This document shows positions 12,224 to 21,615 of a stretch of 30,612 bases of DNA, one piece after another. The first letter of the stretch is position 1, and the number at the start of each line of letters is the position of its first letter. The notes under the pieces are model-generated. The model saw only the letters and a list, made by a program, of their open reading frames with translations, ran no database searches and was not told the origin of the DNA. The DNA is from a virus. The stretch is taken from the IMG/VR virus record IMGVR_UViG_3300029952_000097, positions 1-30,612 of that record. The stretch is one strand, 5' to 3'. Made by a program: the position numbers and the translations under genes.

Positions 12224-14176
12224 TTAACTCCATCCTACGATTGGTAATCCGACAAAAGAGACGGTCATCGAATTATTATTAGTAAAGTTAGTTCCTTGTA
12301 ATTGTGTATTGTTATTAGATGCTATAGCGCAAAACTGCACGCCGGTAGTAAAGGCAGAAACAACCTGAATACCGATATTGGTAATCCCACTAGAAGCAGT
12401 TACGGTTCCGACTAAAATCGTATAATTTGTCGACGATATTTTCGTGGTATTTATTGCATAACCCGTTGGTAAACTGATTTGCGCCGCTACTCCAGTGTTC
12501 GTTCCGCTTGTAAAAGTGCAATTCACATCCATAGAATCGCCTATACGACGAAACCAAGTAGCAACAGAAGTTACTGTGCCAAACCCTTGGAATGTCGGTG
12601 TATAAGCAACCCATCCAGACTGGCCATTCACATAACCTGCGCTCGATACAGTCGCTGGGGCTAATTCTCCCACGCCGATTCCTGATGATCTGCGAATTCT
12701 CCAACGTGTTCCTGCAGTATTCGCGGTTGCCCATGAAGTTCCCGCTAGACCGTAAGTTGCTCCACTAGAGTATGAATATTGTCCGAAAGTAATATCGATC
12801 TGACTCGTTTGAGCAGAGACAATCGTGTATCCGATTCCATATCCGATGGTGTTTTGGATTTCTAAAGGACTAATTCCTGCAGAAGCGTTATAAGTGGTGA
12901 GTGGTAACCAAGGCCCTGTGCCCGCATTTTGTATTTCAATTTGAATATTATCAGTTGACTGTATGGGCTGAGCAAATTGAATTCTCTTCGTTCTTGTAGC
13001 AGTTAGAGTACTTGGAACAATACTACCCGCAGCACCATTTACAAAACTTGTTGTATCATTTGCATCTGATGTGGATGAGTTAGAAGCAAATTCAGTAGAA
13101 CTTGTTCCTAGGGTAGTTTGCGTGGACCATTGGGCAATCGGAATTCGTGCTTGCAAACTCATTAAGCTAGAACTACCGATGACCGTACTCCCGTTTTGCG
13201 GAAAACCCACTCCTGACGTACTTATTGTGTTACCAAAATAAAGTACCGAGGTGCTGGTCGTAGTAGCGCTCAGCATGATACCCGTGGCGCTCGTGGTACC
13301 CGTGACGTAAGATCCGACGTTGACACTCGCTGCACTCGCGGCCGTTTGAGCAGTCATTTTAGTTGTGTCAATCGTAAGACCAGAAGGCAAGGATATTGTT
13401 GCCGTCGTCGCTGTCACGGTGCCGGAAATAAAACCAATGTCCAACAGCATGCAGTCGCCAACGCGGGTGTAAAACCCGGACATGTTCGTGACAGTCCCGA
13501 AGCCTACAGCGGTAGGCGTATACGCGATGGGTGCCGATATGGGCGTTCCTATAGCCAATTGACCAGGACCAACATAAATAGAATCGATATTGAATGTTCT
13601 GAGCGCTGCATTATTACTCAAGAAACGAATAGAATATTGATCACTAGCTGTCGACGTCCCAGTGAATGATGCCTGGAAAAATGATAATGTCGATGGCAAG
13701 TTAGTAATTGATGGAGTGATCGTCGCTTGATAAGTACCAGTCGAGCTGTAGTTTATAATCTGAATTGTGCAATCGCCTGCAGCAAAAGTTCCACTCGTGC
13801 TGTAGTCGAGAGAAATGTTAATTGTCTTTCCGATATCCGCTACGTCTAACGTAAACATTGGCGTTTCTACGAATTGTGCTCCACTCGCTCCAGTGAGGGC
13901 CATCTGTGCCATCGCTGTATAACGCAAAGGGGAGCTCGTTACGTAACTCAAAAGAGAAGTCGTACTTGAACCCCAGAACGTTGTGTTGGTTGTTCTGTTA
14001 CCCGTTGAGGTTAAAGACGTAACTATTCCAGTCGTGGGGTTCTGGTTGAAGAAATACCACGTTTGAAGATAATTCCTCTGACCGGAGTTCGAACCGATAA
14101 ATGAATTCGACGTCAGGTAGTTCTGTAGGTTATTGGCGGTACTATTCCCGCCCCAAAGTATAGGTCCATTAGCCAT
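12224..14176 (-). CDS. Tail fibre or appendage protein with duplicated C-terminal domain, 650 aa
   Basis: Residues about 95-205 form a beta-sandwich resembling a carbohydrate-binding module (SLDYSTSGTFAAGDCTIQII). Two related domains follow at about 219-351 and 525-650. Each begins YTPT-x-x-GFGTVT, then R-x-GD-x-M, and contains ISLP-x-G with TTK. Each ends in WS. The region between has Gly/Thr/Ser-rich fibre-like sequence. It probably binds host surface sugars. The cluster position after the ejection proteins fits a tail appendage. Confidence 0.68.
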   Translation of the reverse strand: MANGPILWGGNSTANNLQNYLTSNSFIGSNSGQRNYLQTWYFFNQNPTTGIVTSLTSTGNRTTNTTFWGSSTTSLLSYVTSSPLRYTAMAQMALTGASGAQFVETPMFTLDVADIGKTINISLDYSTSGTFAAGDCTIQIINYSSTGTYQATITPSITNLPSTLSFFQASFTGTSTASDQYSIRFLSNNAALRTFNIDSIYVGPGQLAIGTPISAPIAYTPTAVGFGTVTNMSGFYTRVGDCMLLDIGFISGTVTATTATISLPSGLTIDTTKMTAQTAASAASVNVGSYVTGTTSATGIMLSATTTSTSVLYFGNTISTSGVGFPQNGSTVIGSSSLMSLQARIPIAQWSTQTTLGTSSTEFASNSSTSDANDTTSFVNGAAGSIVPSTLTATRTKRIQFAQPIQSTDNIQIEIQNAGTGPWLPLTTYNASAGISPLEIQNTIGYGIGYTIVSAQTSQIDITFGQYSYSSGATYGLAGTSWATANTAGTRWRIRRSSGIGVGELAPATVSSAGYVNGQSGWVAYTPTFQGFGTVTSVATWFRRIGDSMDVNCTFTSGTNTGVAAQISLPTGYAINTTKISSTNYTILVGTVTASSGITNIGIQVVSAFTTGVQFCAIASNNNTQLQGTNFTNNNSMTVSFVGLPIVGWS

Positions 14177-14179
14177 TGT

Positions 14180-15832
14180 TTACCCCAGTAGGTTTATAGT
14201 GAAGAAGCCAGAGGTCATGTCGCTAGTTACAGATGGATATCTGCGAATGGCTACACGTGTACTCGCTGCAATAGCAAGTCTTGCTTCTATACCGCCCGGA
14301 GGCACAACAAGTTGCACAACTTCGGAGCCAGCAGTACCAGTTGCTAATTCAAGAATAGATCCTGAACCATTGAAAATGCTTACCCATGAAACAGCAGCGG
14401 TCGTTGAGGCAAAAAGCTGAACATAAGCTGCCGATGTGATGTTCGTAGAGGAAGTATCCAAAGCTAAAAAGTTCTGAATGGCTAGTCCGCCCAGCGATGT
14501 ATTTATACCGCCGGTTGTAGAGACTGAGATTTCACGGTGGGTAGTTCCGTCCCAGCCCATCGCTAAACCAGCTTCGACGGGTACTGCGGTAGCGGTTGAT
14601 TGGGTGAACTGAGCCGCTGTAATTGCTCCGCTACTAAAGTTATTTGTGCCGTTACCAAGTTGCACAGATACTGGATTTGTAACACCGACTGCTGTGCTTC
14701 CGATACCGAGCATTGCAGCCGTTCTAAGAGTTGAGCTTCCTGGATTTCCATAGTTCGTATCCAAAGTTGTAGGAAAGTTCGAAGAAGCTACATTCACAAC
14801 TCCGGTTGTAGAAACCGAAATTTCTCTGTGCGTAGTTCCGTCCCAGCCCATCGCTAAACCAGCTTCGACGGGGACCGCTGTAGCCGTAGATTGTGTGAAT
14901 TGTGCCGCGGTGATTGCCGCACTTGTGAAACTGTTGGTTCCATTTCCTGGCTCAACGAAGACTGGATTTGTTACGGATACAGCAGTTGCGCCCATTCCCA
15001 GCATTGACGCCGTGCGCAACGTGCTTGCTGTAGGTGCGCCGTAGTTAGTATCGCTTGTCGTGGGCAATGAGGAGACCGTGACAGGTACTGCAGACTGGTT
15101 ACTGGCAATGGCAACCGATAATGACGCTGCCATTGTGGTTTGGCCGAGAGCCGCTGGCAATTGTGAACTCGAAGGGGCGTTGTATGTCGTCGCTCCATTG
15201 GATAACTCCACAAAAACGGGGTTAGTCGCTGAGACCGCTGTTGAACCCATACCGAGCATGCTTGCGGTTCTTAAAGTGCTGCTTGTAGGAGCGCCGTAGT
15301 TGGTATCTGAAGTCGTTGGTAAAGAAGAAACTGTGACAGGTATTGCACTTTGGTTAGATGCAATAACTACGCCCAAACTATTCGCTTCTGTCTGTTGCCC
15401 CAAAGCTGCAGGAAATTGAGCTGTTGTGGGTGCATTATATGAAGTAGTTCCATTGCTCAACTCGACGTTTATCGGAGTTGAAGGGGTGGTGGCGAATGTT
15501 ACCGGTAAAGTACTTTGGTTACTGGCGATGGCAACCGGTAAACTCGCTGCCATGGTGGTTTGGCCAAGGGCTGCGGGGAGCTGGGACGCTGTGTTTGTAT
15601 TGTATGTACCCGCTCCATTAGACAACTCAACGAAGAGCGGAGTTGTGACTGTGTCTGATAGAAGCACTGGAACAGGAGTTTGGTCTGATGCAATAACAAC
15701 CGGAAGGCTGTTTGCCATCGTTTGCTGACCCTCGACGATCGGAGCCCCGTTACTGTCTTCGATTCTCACTGTCGTGGCAATGCCGCCATTATATACGGTC
15801 GGTGGCCAGTTAAAGTCAGCCATATTAGCCAC
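14180..15832 (-). CDS. Repeat-rich tail protein, 550 aa
   Basis: The protein is built of tandem modules. The N-terminal two thirds repeats LP-VVIASNQS-PV, then P-LSNG-T-YN-P, then Q-PAALGQTTMAASL about every 50-70 residues, with TSDTNYG and STLRTASMLGMGSTAV inserts. Further on, a 97-residue unit (QFTQSTATAVPVEAGLAMGW, then THREISVSTTG) occurs twice. The last 100 residues form a distinct beta domain ending FFTINLLG. Such IASNQS-type repeats are common in phage tail proteins. It overlaps the upstream gene by eight bases. Confidence 0.65.
   Translation of the reverse strand: MANMADFNWPPTVYNGGIATTVRIEDSNGAPIVEGQQTMANSLPVVIASDQTPVPVLLSDTVTTPLFVELSNGAGTYNTNTASQLPAALGQTTMAASLPVAIASNQSTLPVTFATTPSTPINVELSNGTTSYNAPTTAQFPAALGQQTEANSLGVVIASNQSAIPVTVSSLPTTSDTNYGAPTSSTLRTASMLGMGSTAVSATNPVFVELSNGATTYNAPSSSQLPAALGQTTMAASLSVAIASNQSAVPVTVSSLPTTSDTNYGAPTASTLRTASMLGMGATAVSVTNPVFVEPGNGTNSFTSAAITAAQFTQSTATAVPVEAGLAMGWDGTTHREISVSTTGVVNVASSNFPTTLDTNYGNPGSSTLRTAAMLGIGSTAVGVTNPVSVQLGNGTNNFSSGAITAAQFTQSTATAVPVEAGLAMGWDGTTHREISVSTTGGINTSLGGLAIQNFLALDTSSTNITSAAYVQLFASTTAAVSWVSIFNGSGSILELATGTAGSEVVQLVVPPGGIEARLAIAASTRVAIRRYPSVTSDMTSGFFTINLLG
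14541..14872 (-). repeat. Two 41-nt identical direct repeats, period 291
   Basis: An identical 41-base block lies at 14541-14581 and 14832-14872, exactly 291 bases (97 codons) apart, inside the repeat-rich tail gene. Flanking sequence is also similar but diverged at silent positions. This points to a fairly recent or gene-converted internal duplication. Confidence 0.85.
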
Positions 15833-16181
15833 CTACTTTCTTGGTAACAATTGTAATTGTTAAATCAACTTGTCCAGCAGATGGAACATATTCAATTTGT
15901 GTCGCTGCGTACGGAAGTTGATTTAAATTTATTGTGTGACTTCCTGAGTTACCAGCTAGGGAAATTGGAACTCCGAAGTTCAAATTGTCCCAAGGGTCGC
16001 TTGGTTGATTTTTTACTTGCACAAAAAATGTTCCTGTAGGCGTCCCTGAACCATTCGCCCAGGTGATGACGTAACCAACATTATCTCTTTGAAGTTCGTT
16101 GGTTTCTTGACTTGTTACTGTGGCCACTACGGCGGTTTGTGAAAGGACGGTGTACGGCTGCGAGTTTAGCTTTGTACTCAT
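15825..16181 (-). CDS. Beta-sandwich minor structural protein, 118 aa
   Basis: AAGGA five bases upstream selects ATG 16181 (MSTKLNSQPYTV) over a TTG at 16208. Core sequence VGYVITWANGSGTPTGTFFV and PSDPWDNLNFGVPI, then QIEYVPSAGQVDLTITIV, gives an all-beta domain like the 106-aa protein at 11576-11896. The end overlaps the next gene by eight bases. It is probably a small tail or fibre-associated protein. Confidence 0.6.
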   Translation of the reverse strand: MSTKLNSQPYTVLSQTAVVATVTSQETNELQRDNVGYVITWANGSGTPTGTFFVQVKNQPSDPWDNLNFGVPISLAGNSGSHTINLNQLPYAATQIEYVPSAGQVDLTITIVTKKVGG

Positions 16182-16209
16182 GGATATCCTTGCGTGGTGA
16201 CAAGGCAAA

Positions 16210-16226
16210 GGCTTGAGTTACAAGCC
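16210..16226 (-). terminator. Weak hairpin after the large internal protein gene
   Basis: GGCTTG (16210-16215) pairs with CAAGCC (16221-16226) across a five-base loop. Leftward it is followed by TTTGCCTTG, a poor U tract. It may slow or partly end transcription between the ejection proteins and the appendage genes. Confidence 0.3.
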
Positions 16227-16260
16227 CGTGTCTCTGTGTTTGTGGAGTGTGACTATCTTA

Positions 16261-18930
16261 CTATTGGCCTAGTGAACTTTGCAATGGTGTCTGTGCGTTC
16301 TTGCTGCCCTTGCTCTTCGCAAATTGTGCACCACTGAACTCGGCGTTGTTCGCTCCAGCCTGCTGCATGACTTGTTGAGTCTGAGGACTGTGCATCTGCT
16401 GCATGCTCTGGATAAACTGAGGAGTCATAGATAAATCGAGGGGACGCCCGAGAAGCACACTCAAGTCCAGTCGCTTTTGATAGCTCAATTTCACTTTACT
16501 ATTGATGACTTCTTGCATGACTGACTCTACCATTTGATTGTAAATCTCTGGGTATAAACCCTTCACAATTGCTGCATTCTGAATGGTAATCATGCTATTA
16601 TTTAAATCATCTAACAGAGTGAGAGGAGACTGAATCAAGCGCTCCATATTAGCGAACTCTGAAATTTCATAATCGCTCGGAGGGATTTCTGGTCTGAAAC
16701 CCAGAAAATTATCATCGTCCATTTTTGGGATAGCGCCTGAGAGCATCTGCAAAGCTTCGGCCATTTTTACAGATAAAGCTGCCGCTGTCTCTGGAGCAAC
16801 TTCGTTCAAAGGACCCAATTTATCAGCAATTTCTTGTTGGAACATTTGGGTGTCTTGAGTTAGTGAAGAATATTTCTCGAGATTTTTTTCATACTGCTTC
16901 CTTTTTTCTTCCATAGTATCTTGTCCAGAAATAAGATCCTTGACGAAGTCCTGGTGAAAAGGAAGAGTTTTTCCAATGACTCCTATGCTTTCGTTTCCAG
17001 AATTCAGAAACTGGCTGACCGATTTTTTGATAAACTTATCGTTTTCATAAATCTGCTTCTCCATCCATCCGAGCAAACGCACCGCCTGCGCGGGGGAGCG
17101 GATTGCCGCATAGGTAGCGCCTGTCGGTATTCCAAGTCCACCCGAAACTATACCGCTGGCGATGGCTCCAATATCAATTCCCTGAGGACGTTCAGTGTAC
17201 CATTTGAGCTGACGATATTTATTAATATTGCCCAGCTTTTTTTGAATATCCGTGAAGTTCTGAAGAGTATCATTCACCATTCCACCTTGAGGCTGAACTT
17301 GCTCACCGATTAGAGTAGCTCCACTAGGGTTTCTGTTGAGAGTTGAAAATTTAGGATTAAATCTATCCCCACTTATTTTCCCTGTCGCAATAGCATCGGC
17401 GAGGTCATTCGTAGAATCGATGAAGAATTTAATAGCTGCGTCTTCTTCTTCAGAGCTAGCTTTATGTGCTTTAGTTACGTAGGCATTCACCCTTTTAGGG
17501 CTAAAAGCTCTTTGCTCTCTGCCATTAATGGATTGAGTAGAGCCGAAATGTTTTAAGAACTGCTTTTTCGCTTGTGAAAGTTGGGAAAAAGATTCATTTA
17601 TGGCTGCTTGCCTCGAAGCTATGCTACCCCAGATATCTTCATTTTCTAGAAAATCCATGGTGAAGCTACGTAGTTTTTTTATCTCTGTGAGAGAATCTTC
17701 ACGAAGCGCATGGACTAGTTTGTCGTACGGGATGGAATCATCCAAAGTTCTTTTGAATTCATCGATGGATTCATAAATCTGAGAAGGGCCTTTTTTAAAC
17801 GAATCTTTGCCTGAAATGATCGTTTGAATCTCTTTTTGTAGTTTGTTGGTTTCGTTTTCTAATCTATCCGTTTTGGCTTTAGGATAAGTTATCCTATCCT
17901 TGCGCATTTCTCGGATAGCTTGTTTAGCTTCCAAGAGAAGAGATTCGGCGCCTATACCTGCCTGACCAAGGTTAACTTCTTCATTCACAATTAAACGTTC
18001 AACTGGTCTGATACCTTTAAAGTATTCTTTTTCAATAGCGTCTGTCGAAACAAAACTTTGCTTTATTAATTCGCTGAACTCTGACGCTTCACTTTCTCTC
18101 TGAGCGAGATAGTTTGCTACGGGTTTACGAGTTGATTCGTAACCTTCTTTAGTAAAAGCTCCACTCGTTAAGTCTTTCAATCCTTGCTTATCAGCTCCGG
18201 AAATAGGCGCAGATATTGCTGTATACAGATTAGCGAGCTTTTGACCTGTGGTTCTTAAAATAGGAATGGCTGAATTAGCCAATTTCTCCGCCGCGATGGG
18301 AGTAAGTTCGCCGGCTCCTTTAAACAAAAAACCAAAACCTCCTCCGATGATAGCGCCCAACCCAAGACGAGAAAGTATGTCTTCTGCGTTCTTAGGAGGA
18401 GAGCCCAGAGCTGACTCGCTGATGAGTTGGCCAGTGGAATAGAACACGCCTTCAACAGCACTCCCCGCACCAATCGCAGCCGCTTTTTTCGCAATTTTTC
18501 CCGCTACCGATTTGGAGGCAGATTCTGCTCCAAGCTTTGCTGCTACTTTTGCTGATACCTTGGAACCTACTTGTGCACTGCGAGCAACCAGAGAACCAGG
18601 AACAAAAAGAGTTCCTGCTATCCCACCAATTTCTCCAGCGATAGTCGCTTTTGGGTTATGCTCTCTGAGGCCCTTGAGAGTTTCAGGCTTCACTAAACCG
18701 AGTTGGGTTAAGGCTACGTCACTACCAGCGAACGTAGCGGAACTGAGAGCAGCGGCCCCTAAGGCAGCAAATGGTCTATCGAATTTTTTTCTTTCCAATT
18801 TTTGGGTTTGCTCTAAAGCGTTCATCTCTTCATCAGAAATGAATCCATTTGATTGGCCGATGGGTTGAGCACTTTCACTTTGAAGCTCCAGGGCGTTCAT
18901 TTCCTCATCTGAGATAAAGCTTTTCGCCAT
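16261..18930 (-). CDS. Large internal virion (DNA ejection) protein, 889 aa
   Basis: The N-terminus has the 11-residue motif FISDEEMNALE twice (residues 5-15 and 30-40). Ala/Gly-rich hydrophobic segments follow (about 53-72, AGEIGGIAGTLFVPGSLVA, and LGLGAIIGGGFGFLF near 190-205). The rest is long charged helices. This composition fits ejection proteins of podoviruses that leave the head and form a channel across the cell envelope. It is the third of three consecutive candidates after the nozzle gene. No lysozyme motif was seen. The role is by position and composition. Confidence 0.65.
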   Translation of the reverse strand: MAKSFISDEEMNALELQSESAQPIGQSNGFISDEEMNALEQTQKLERKKFDRPFAALGAAALSSATFAGSDVALTQLGLVKPETLKGLREHNPKATIAGEIGGIAGTLFVPGSLVARSAQVGSKVSAKVAAKLGAESASKSVAGKIAKKAAAIGAGSAVEGVFYSTGQLISESALGSPPKNAEDILSRLGLGAIIGGGFGFLFKGAGELTPIAAEKLANSAIPILRTTGQKLANLYTAISAPISGADKQGLKDLTSGAFTKEGYESTRKPVANYLAQRESEASEFSELIKQSFVSTDAIEKEYFKGIRPVERLIVNEEVNLGQAGIGAESLLLEAKQAIREMRKDRITYPKAKTDRLENETNKLQKEIQTIISGKDSFKKGPSQIYESIDEFKRTLDDSIPYDKLVHALREDSLTEIKKLRSFTMDFLENEDIWGSIASRQAAINESFSQLSQAKKQFLKHFGSTQSINGREQRAFSPKRVNAYVTKAHKASSEEEDAAIKFFIDSTNDLADAIATGKISGDRFNPKFSTLNRNPSGATLIGEQVQPQGGMVNDTLQNFTDIQKKLGNINKYRQLKWYTERPQGIDIGAIASGIVSGGLGIPTGATYAAIRSPAQAVRLLGWMEKQIYENDKFIKKSVSQFLNSGNESIGVIGKTLPFHQDFVKDLISGQDTMEEKRKQYEKNLEKYSSLTQDTQMFQQEIADKLGPLNEVAPETAAALSVKMAEALQMLSGAIPKMDDDNFLGFRPEIPPSDYEISEFANMERLIQSPLTLLDDLNNSMITIQNAAIVKGLYPEIYNQMVESVMQEVINSKVKLSYQKRLDLSVLLGRPLDLSMTPQFIQSMQQMHSPQTQQVMQQAGANNAEFSGAQFAKSKGSKNAQTPLQSSLGQ

Positions 18931-18932
18931 TA

Positions 18933-20510
18933 TTATTTTACCTCTTCCCAGCCACCGGGAACTTTTTTGTATGTCCTACCATTTATCTTTTTGGTCTGAT
19001 TTCGAGACTCTTCCTCATAAGCTTCATCTATCTGTCTCATAGCCTGCTTTCCGGCTTTGGCCTCTAAGGCAGTTACCGCTGTTTTTCTAGCAATAGCTTT
19101 TTGTTGAATCGCTTTTTCTGAATCTCCGGCACGGGGGAAATATTTGTTTTGATCTCTTTCAAGCTCTGGTTCTGTGATGTTAGCCCCGGATTCGCTTCTT
19201 AGAACCGCTGTTACAAAAGTTCTTTCCGCTTGTTCTTGGCTTACTGCATCAGATGTTCTAAATACGTTTGAAAACTTTGAACCTATACCAGATGACACAT
19301 CCGAGCGGTCATATCCTTCAGAAGCAATATTTTCAATATCTTTTAATGCATGGCGTGCTTGCAACGCAAAACCTGCTGTCGTCCTCTGTGTGTCGTTAGG
19401 CTCCTTGCCTTCCCCTGCTTGCTGCTCTCTGATTCCAAATTCTTTATTGAATTTCTCTTTCTCAAAGCCGAACTTTTCTTTTTCTAGACCGAACTGACGT
19501 TCAGTGTTCATAGTCTTATAAAGTTGTTCTAATTCTTTGAATTTGTTGGATGTATAAATATCATAAATTTTTTGATTGTTCTCTTCTATCTTTTGTTCGA
19601 TATTTCCACGCTCTAATGCCCAACGCTCTTTAGCTTGTAGGTTGTTATACTTCTCAGCTGTAGCGTCCCCCAAGAGCTGTAGTCTTTGAAGTCCAGTGTT
19701 AAGTGTCATGAGCTTTGCAGCTTTCCCATCGCCGATGAAATCTTTGAAAGTCTTATAGGCAGTTTGCATGCCCATAATGCTCTCTTTCAAAGCTCCTTTT
19801 TCTTCCTTTTGAGAGTCGATATCATTTTCGATAGCGCGAGTAATCACATCCAATGCACTGTTACTCTTGCCTGTAAGTCCTGAACCAATTCCTGAAAGGA
19901 CGAGGCCTAGGAATCCAGCGATTTTCTGACCAGTGGATGACTTATTCCACAGGCGATTCGGGTCTATTTTGAAGTTGGATAGCTCTTCATTTCTCTTTAA
20001 AATCTCATTAGGCAATGATTCTAGTTGCTCGAAAGCCTGTTGAAATCTTGGGTCATTACGCACTTGCTCTTCAGGACTCTGAGCCAACATATCCGCTTTT
20101 TGTTTGTTAATATCGAATAGAGCCTGAGACTTTTCGCCTTCAAGCTCTCCGAGTCGCTCTGCTGCTCCAAGCTGTTGCTGAAATCCAGCGTTGGGCCCCT
20201 TGGGTTGCATAGGAGACTGTGGCGCAGCCATTGGAGCTTGCGGCATTTGTTGCTGCGGCTGAATCGCTGGAGCCTGCATAGGCGGCGCCATTAGTGCCTG
20301 ATTATTTGGTTGCTTCATCTGTGGTACAGAATTAGGTGCATTTGGTATAGATTCAGGCTCACTAGGCAAAGTAATTCGACTACGGTAGTAATCTTGTAAA
20401 TCATTACTCATCGAGCCCTTAGGTACTTTGATTGTTTTATTATCTTGAGTGGTTAAGAAAAACTTCGGCTCCTCGCCTAAGACGAGAAACTTACCTTTGG
20501 AATCAGCCAT
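18933..20510 (-). CDS. Internal virion protein, 525 aa
   Basis: An open frame reaches 20531 through a TTG, but AAGGAAAGG places the start at ATG 20510 (MADSKGKFLVLG), overlapping the upstream stop by eight bases. A Pro/Gln/Met-rich linker (about 55-110) leads to long charged helices (KEKFGFEKEKFNKEFG) with a small hydrophobic segment AGFLGLVLSGIGSGL. The C-terminus ends KINGRTYKKVPGGWEEVK, a short beta motif seen at the ends of phage proteins. It is likely an ejection-complex component. Confidence 0.6.
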   Translation of the reverse strand: MADSKGKFLVLGEEPKFFLTTQDNKTIKVPKGSMSNDLQDYYRSRITLPSEPESIPNAPNSVPQMKQPNNQALMAPPMQAPAIQPQQQMPQAPMAAPQSPMQPKGPNAGFQQQLGAAERLGELEGEKSQALFDINKQKADMLAQSPEEQVRNDPRFQQAFEQLESLPNEILKRNEELSNFKIDPNRLWNKSSTGQKIAGFLGLVLSGIGSGLTGKSNSALDVITRAIENDIDSQKEEKGALKESIMGMQTAYKTFKDFIGDGKAAKLMTLNTGLQRLQLLGDATAEKYNNLQAKERWALERGNIEQKIEENNQKIYDIYTSNKFKELEQLYKTMNTERQFGLEKEKFGFEKEKFNKEFGIREQQAGEGKEPNDTQRTTAGFALQARHALKDIENIASEGYDRSDVSSGIGSKFSNVFRTSDAVSQEQAERTFVTAVLRSESGANITEPELERDQNKYFPRAGDSEKAIQQKAIARKTAVTALEAKAGKQAMRQIDEAYEEESRNQTKKINGRTYKKVPGGWEEVK

Positions 20511-21615
20511 TTTTCTTACCCTTTCCTTCAAGCTCTTGAATCTTCTTGTTGAGATGAGAGAGACTAGCCAGGATTGCTCCGTAACCCTGTGGGGAACTAT
20601 AATCTACGACTTTGGTGCCATCAGCTGTATGTTTGACCATGTGCTTGCCAGCGGCCGTTTTCTCTAGCTCTTGAGCCATAGGACTTATGTGCTCGCCTTC
20701 AGGAGCCATAGAACCTTTGTATTTATCTTTGTATTCGTAGACGTGAGCCTTAAGGGCATCTAGAAATTTCTGTGCTTCTTTAGAGCCGTCTTTGACATTG
20801 GTCTTCGCTTTCTTATCTGAAACTGCTGCTGCAGGAGCTGCCGCCTTTGCTGGTCCTGAAAAAGCACCCATTGCCAAACCACCACCGATACCACCCAACA
20901 AACCGCCCATGATTTGGCCTTTTTGTTGTTGATAAGCTCCCTGCAAAGCTGCAGATGCATTTACATCTCCAAGCTCTGCTTGAATCCTTAATTGCTCTGC
21001 GCTTTGCATGCCGCCTAATGCGCCAAATTGCTGTTGTTGGTTAAGTTGATTAGTTGCTAGTTGTCCCTGCTGATTTAAAGCATTCGCTTGCTGCTGAGCG
21101 CCAAGATTTGCAAGGTTGCGTTGCTGTTCGAGTCCTGCCTGGCTAAAAGCACTGTTCGCATATTCTCCACGTGCTGCTGCCATCTCCGCCGCTCTAAGTT
21201 GTGCTGCGTTATTAATGGCTGCCTGTTGCATCTGAGCGCCTTGATTCTGAGCTCCTAGAGCCGCTTGAAGCTGATTACCAGCTCCACCTCTGGCTGAGTT
21301 TGCTGCCGCGAACTGACCTCTTAATGCCTGTTCAAGACCTTGCTGTTGCTGTAGACCCGCCACGCTCGGAGCGCCACCAGTTGCTGCTTGCTGTTGAAGC
21401 TGTAAAGCTTGATTTGTAAATTGATTGCCCGCCTGACCCCCGATGGTAGGAGTCGCGTATTGAGGTGCATTATACTTAGTCTGCATCGCGCCCATGAAAT
21501 CTTTACGCAATTGATCTGCGCTTCTGTTCCCGGCGGGGGCTGCTTTTCTGTCTAAAGTGGGTTTAGAACCGCCAAATAAACCACCGATTGCGTCACCGAC
21601 TACTTCAAATACCAT
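20503..21615 (-). CDS. Internal virion protein with S74-like chaperone C-terminus, 370 aa
   Basis: Residues 60-235 are Gln/Ala/Asn-rich helices. A Gly/Leu-rich stretch at 237-253 (GGLLGGIGGGLAMGAF) could enter a membrane. Residues 264-360 resemble the intramolecular chaperone (peptidase S74) domain: SDKKAKTNV (S266 at the self-cleavage position), YEYKDKYKG, SPMAQELEKT, DGTKVVDYS and a final coiled coil LNKKIQELEGK. Such domains trimerise fibres and are then cleaved off. Here it sits on an ejection-type protein directly after the nozzle gene. Confidence 0.68.
   Translation of the reverse strand: MVFEVVGDAIGGLFGGSKPTLDRKAAPAGNRSADQLRKDFMGAMQTKYNAPQYATPTIGGQAGNQFTNQALQLQQQAATGGAPSVAGLQQQQGLEQALRGQFAAANSARGGAGNQLQAALGAQNQGAQMQQAAINNAAQLRAAEMAAARGEYANSAFSQAGLEQQRNLANLGAQQQANALNQQGQLATNQLNQQQQFGALGGMQSAEQLRIQAELGDVNASAALQGAYQQQKGQIMGGLLGGIGGGLAMGAFSGPAKAAAPAAAVSDKKAKTNVKDGSKEAQKFLDALKAHVYEYKDKYKGSMAPEGEHISPMAQELEKTAAGKHMVKHTADGTKVVDYSSPQGYGAILASLSHLNKKIQELEGKGKKNG

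Noticed and set aside
12390-12734. 114-aa minus-strand frame
   Set aside because: Lies entirely in another frame within the 650-aa fibre gene, with no ribosome site.
14180-15832. Diversity-generating retroelement target
   Set aside because: No reverse transcriptase or template repeat with adenine-specific changes was seen; the repeats are ordinary modular duplications.
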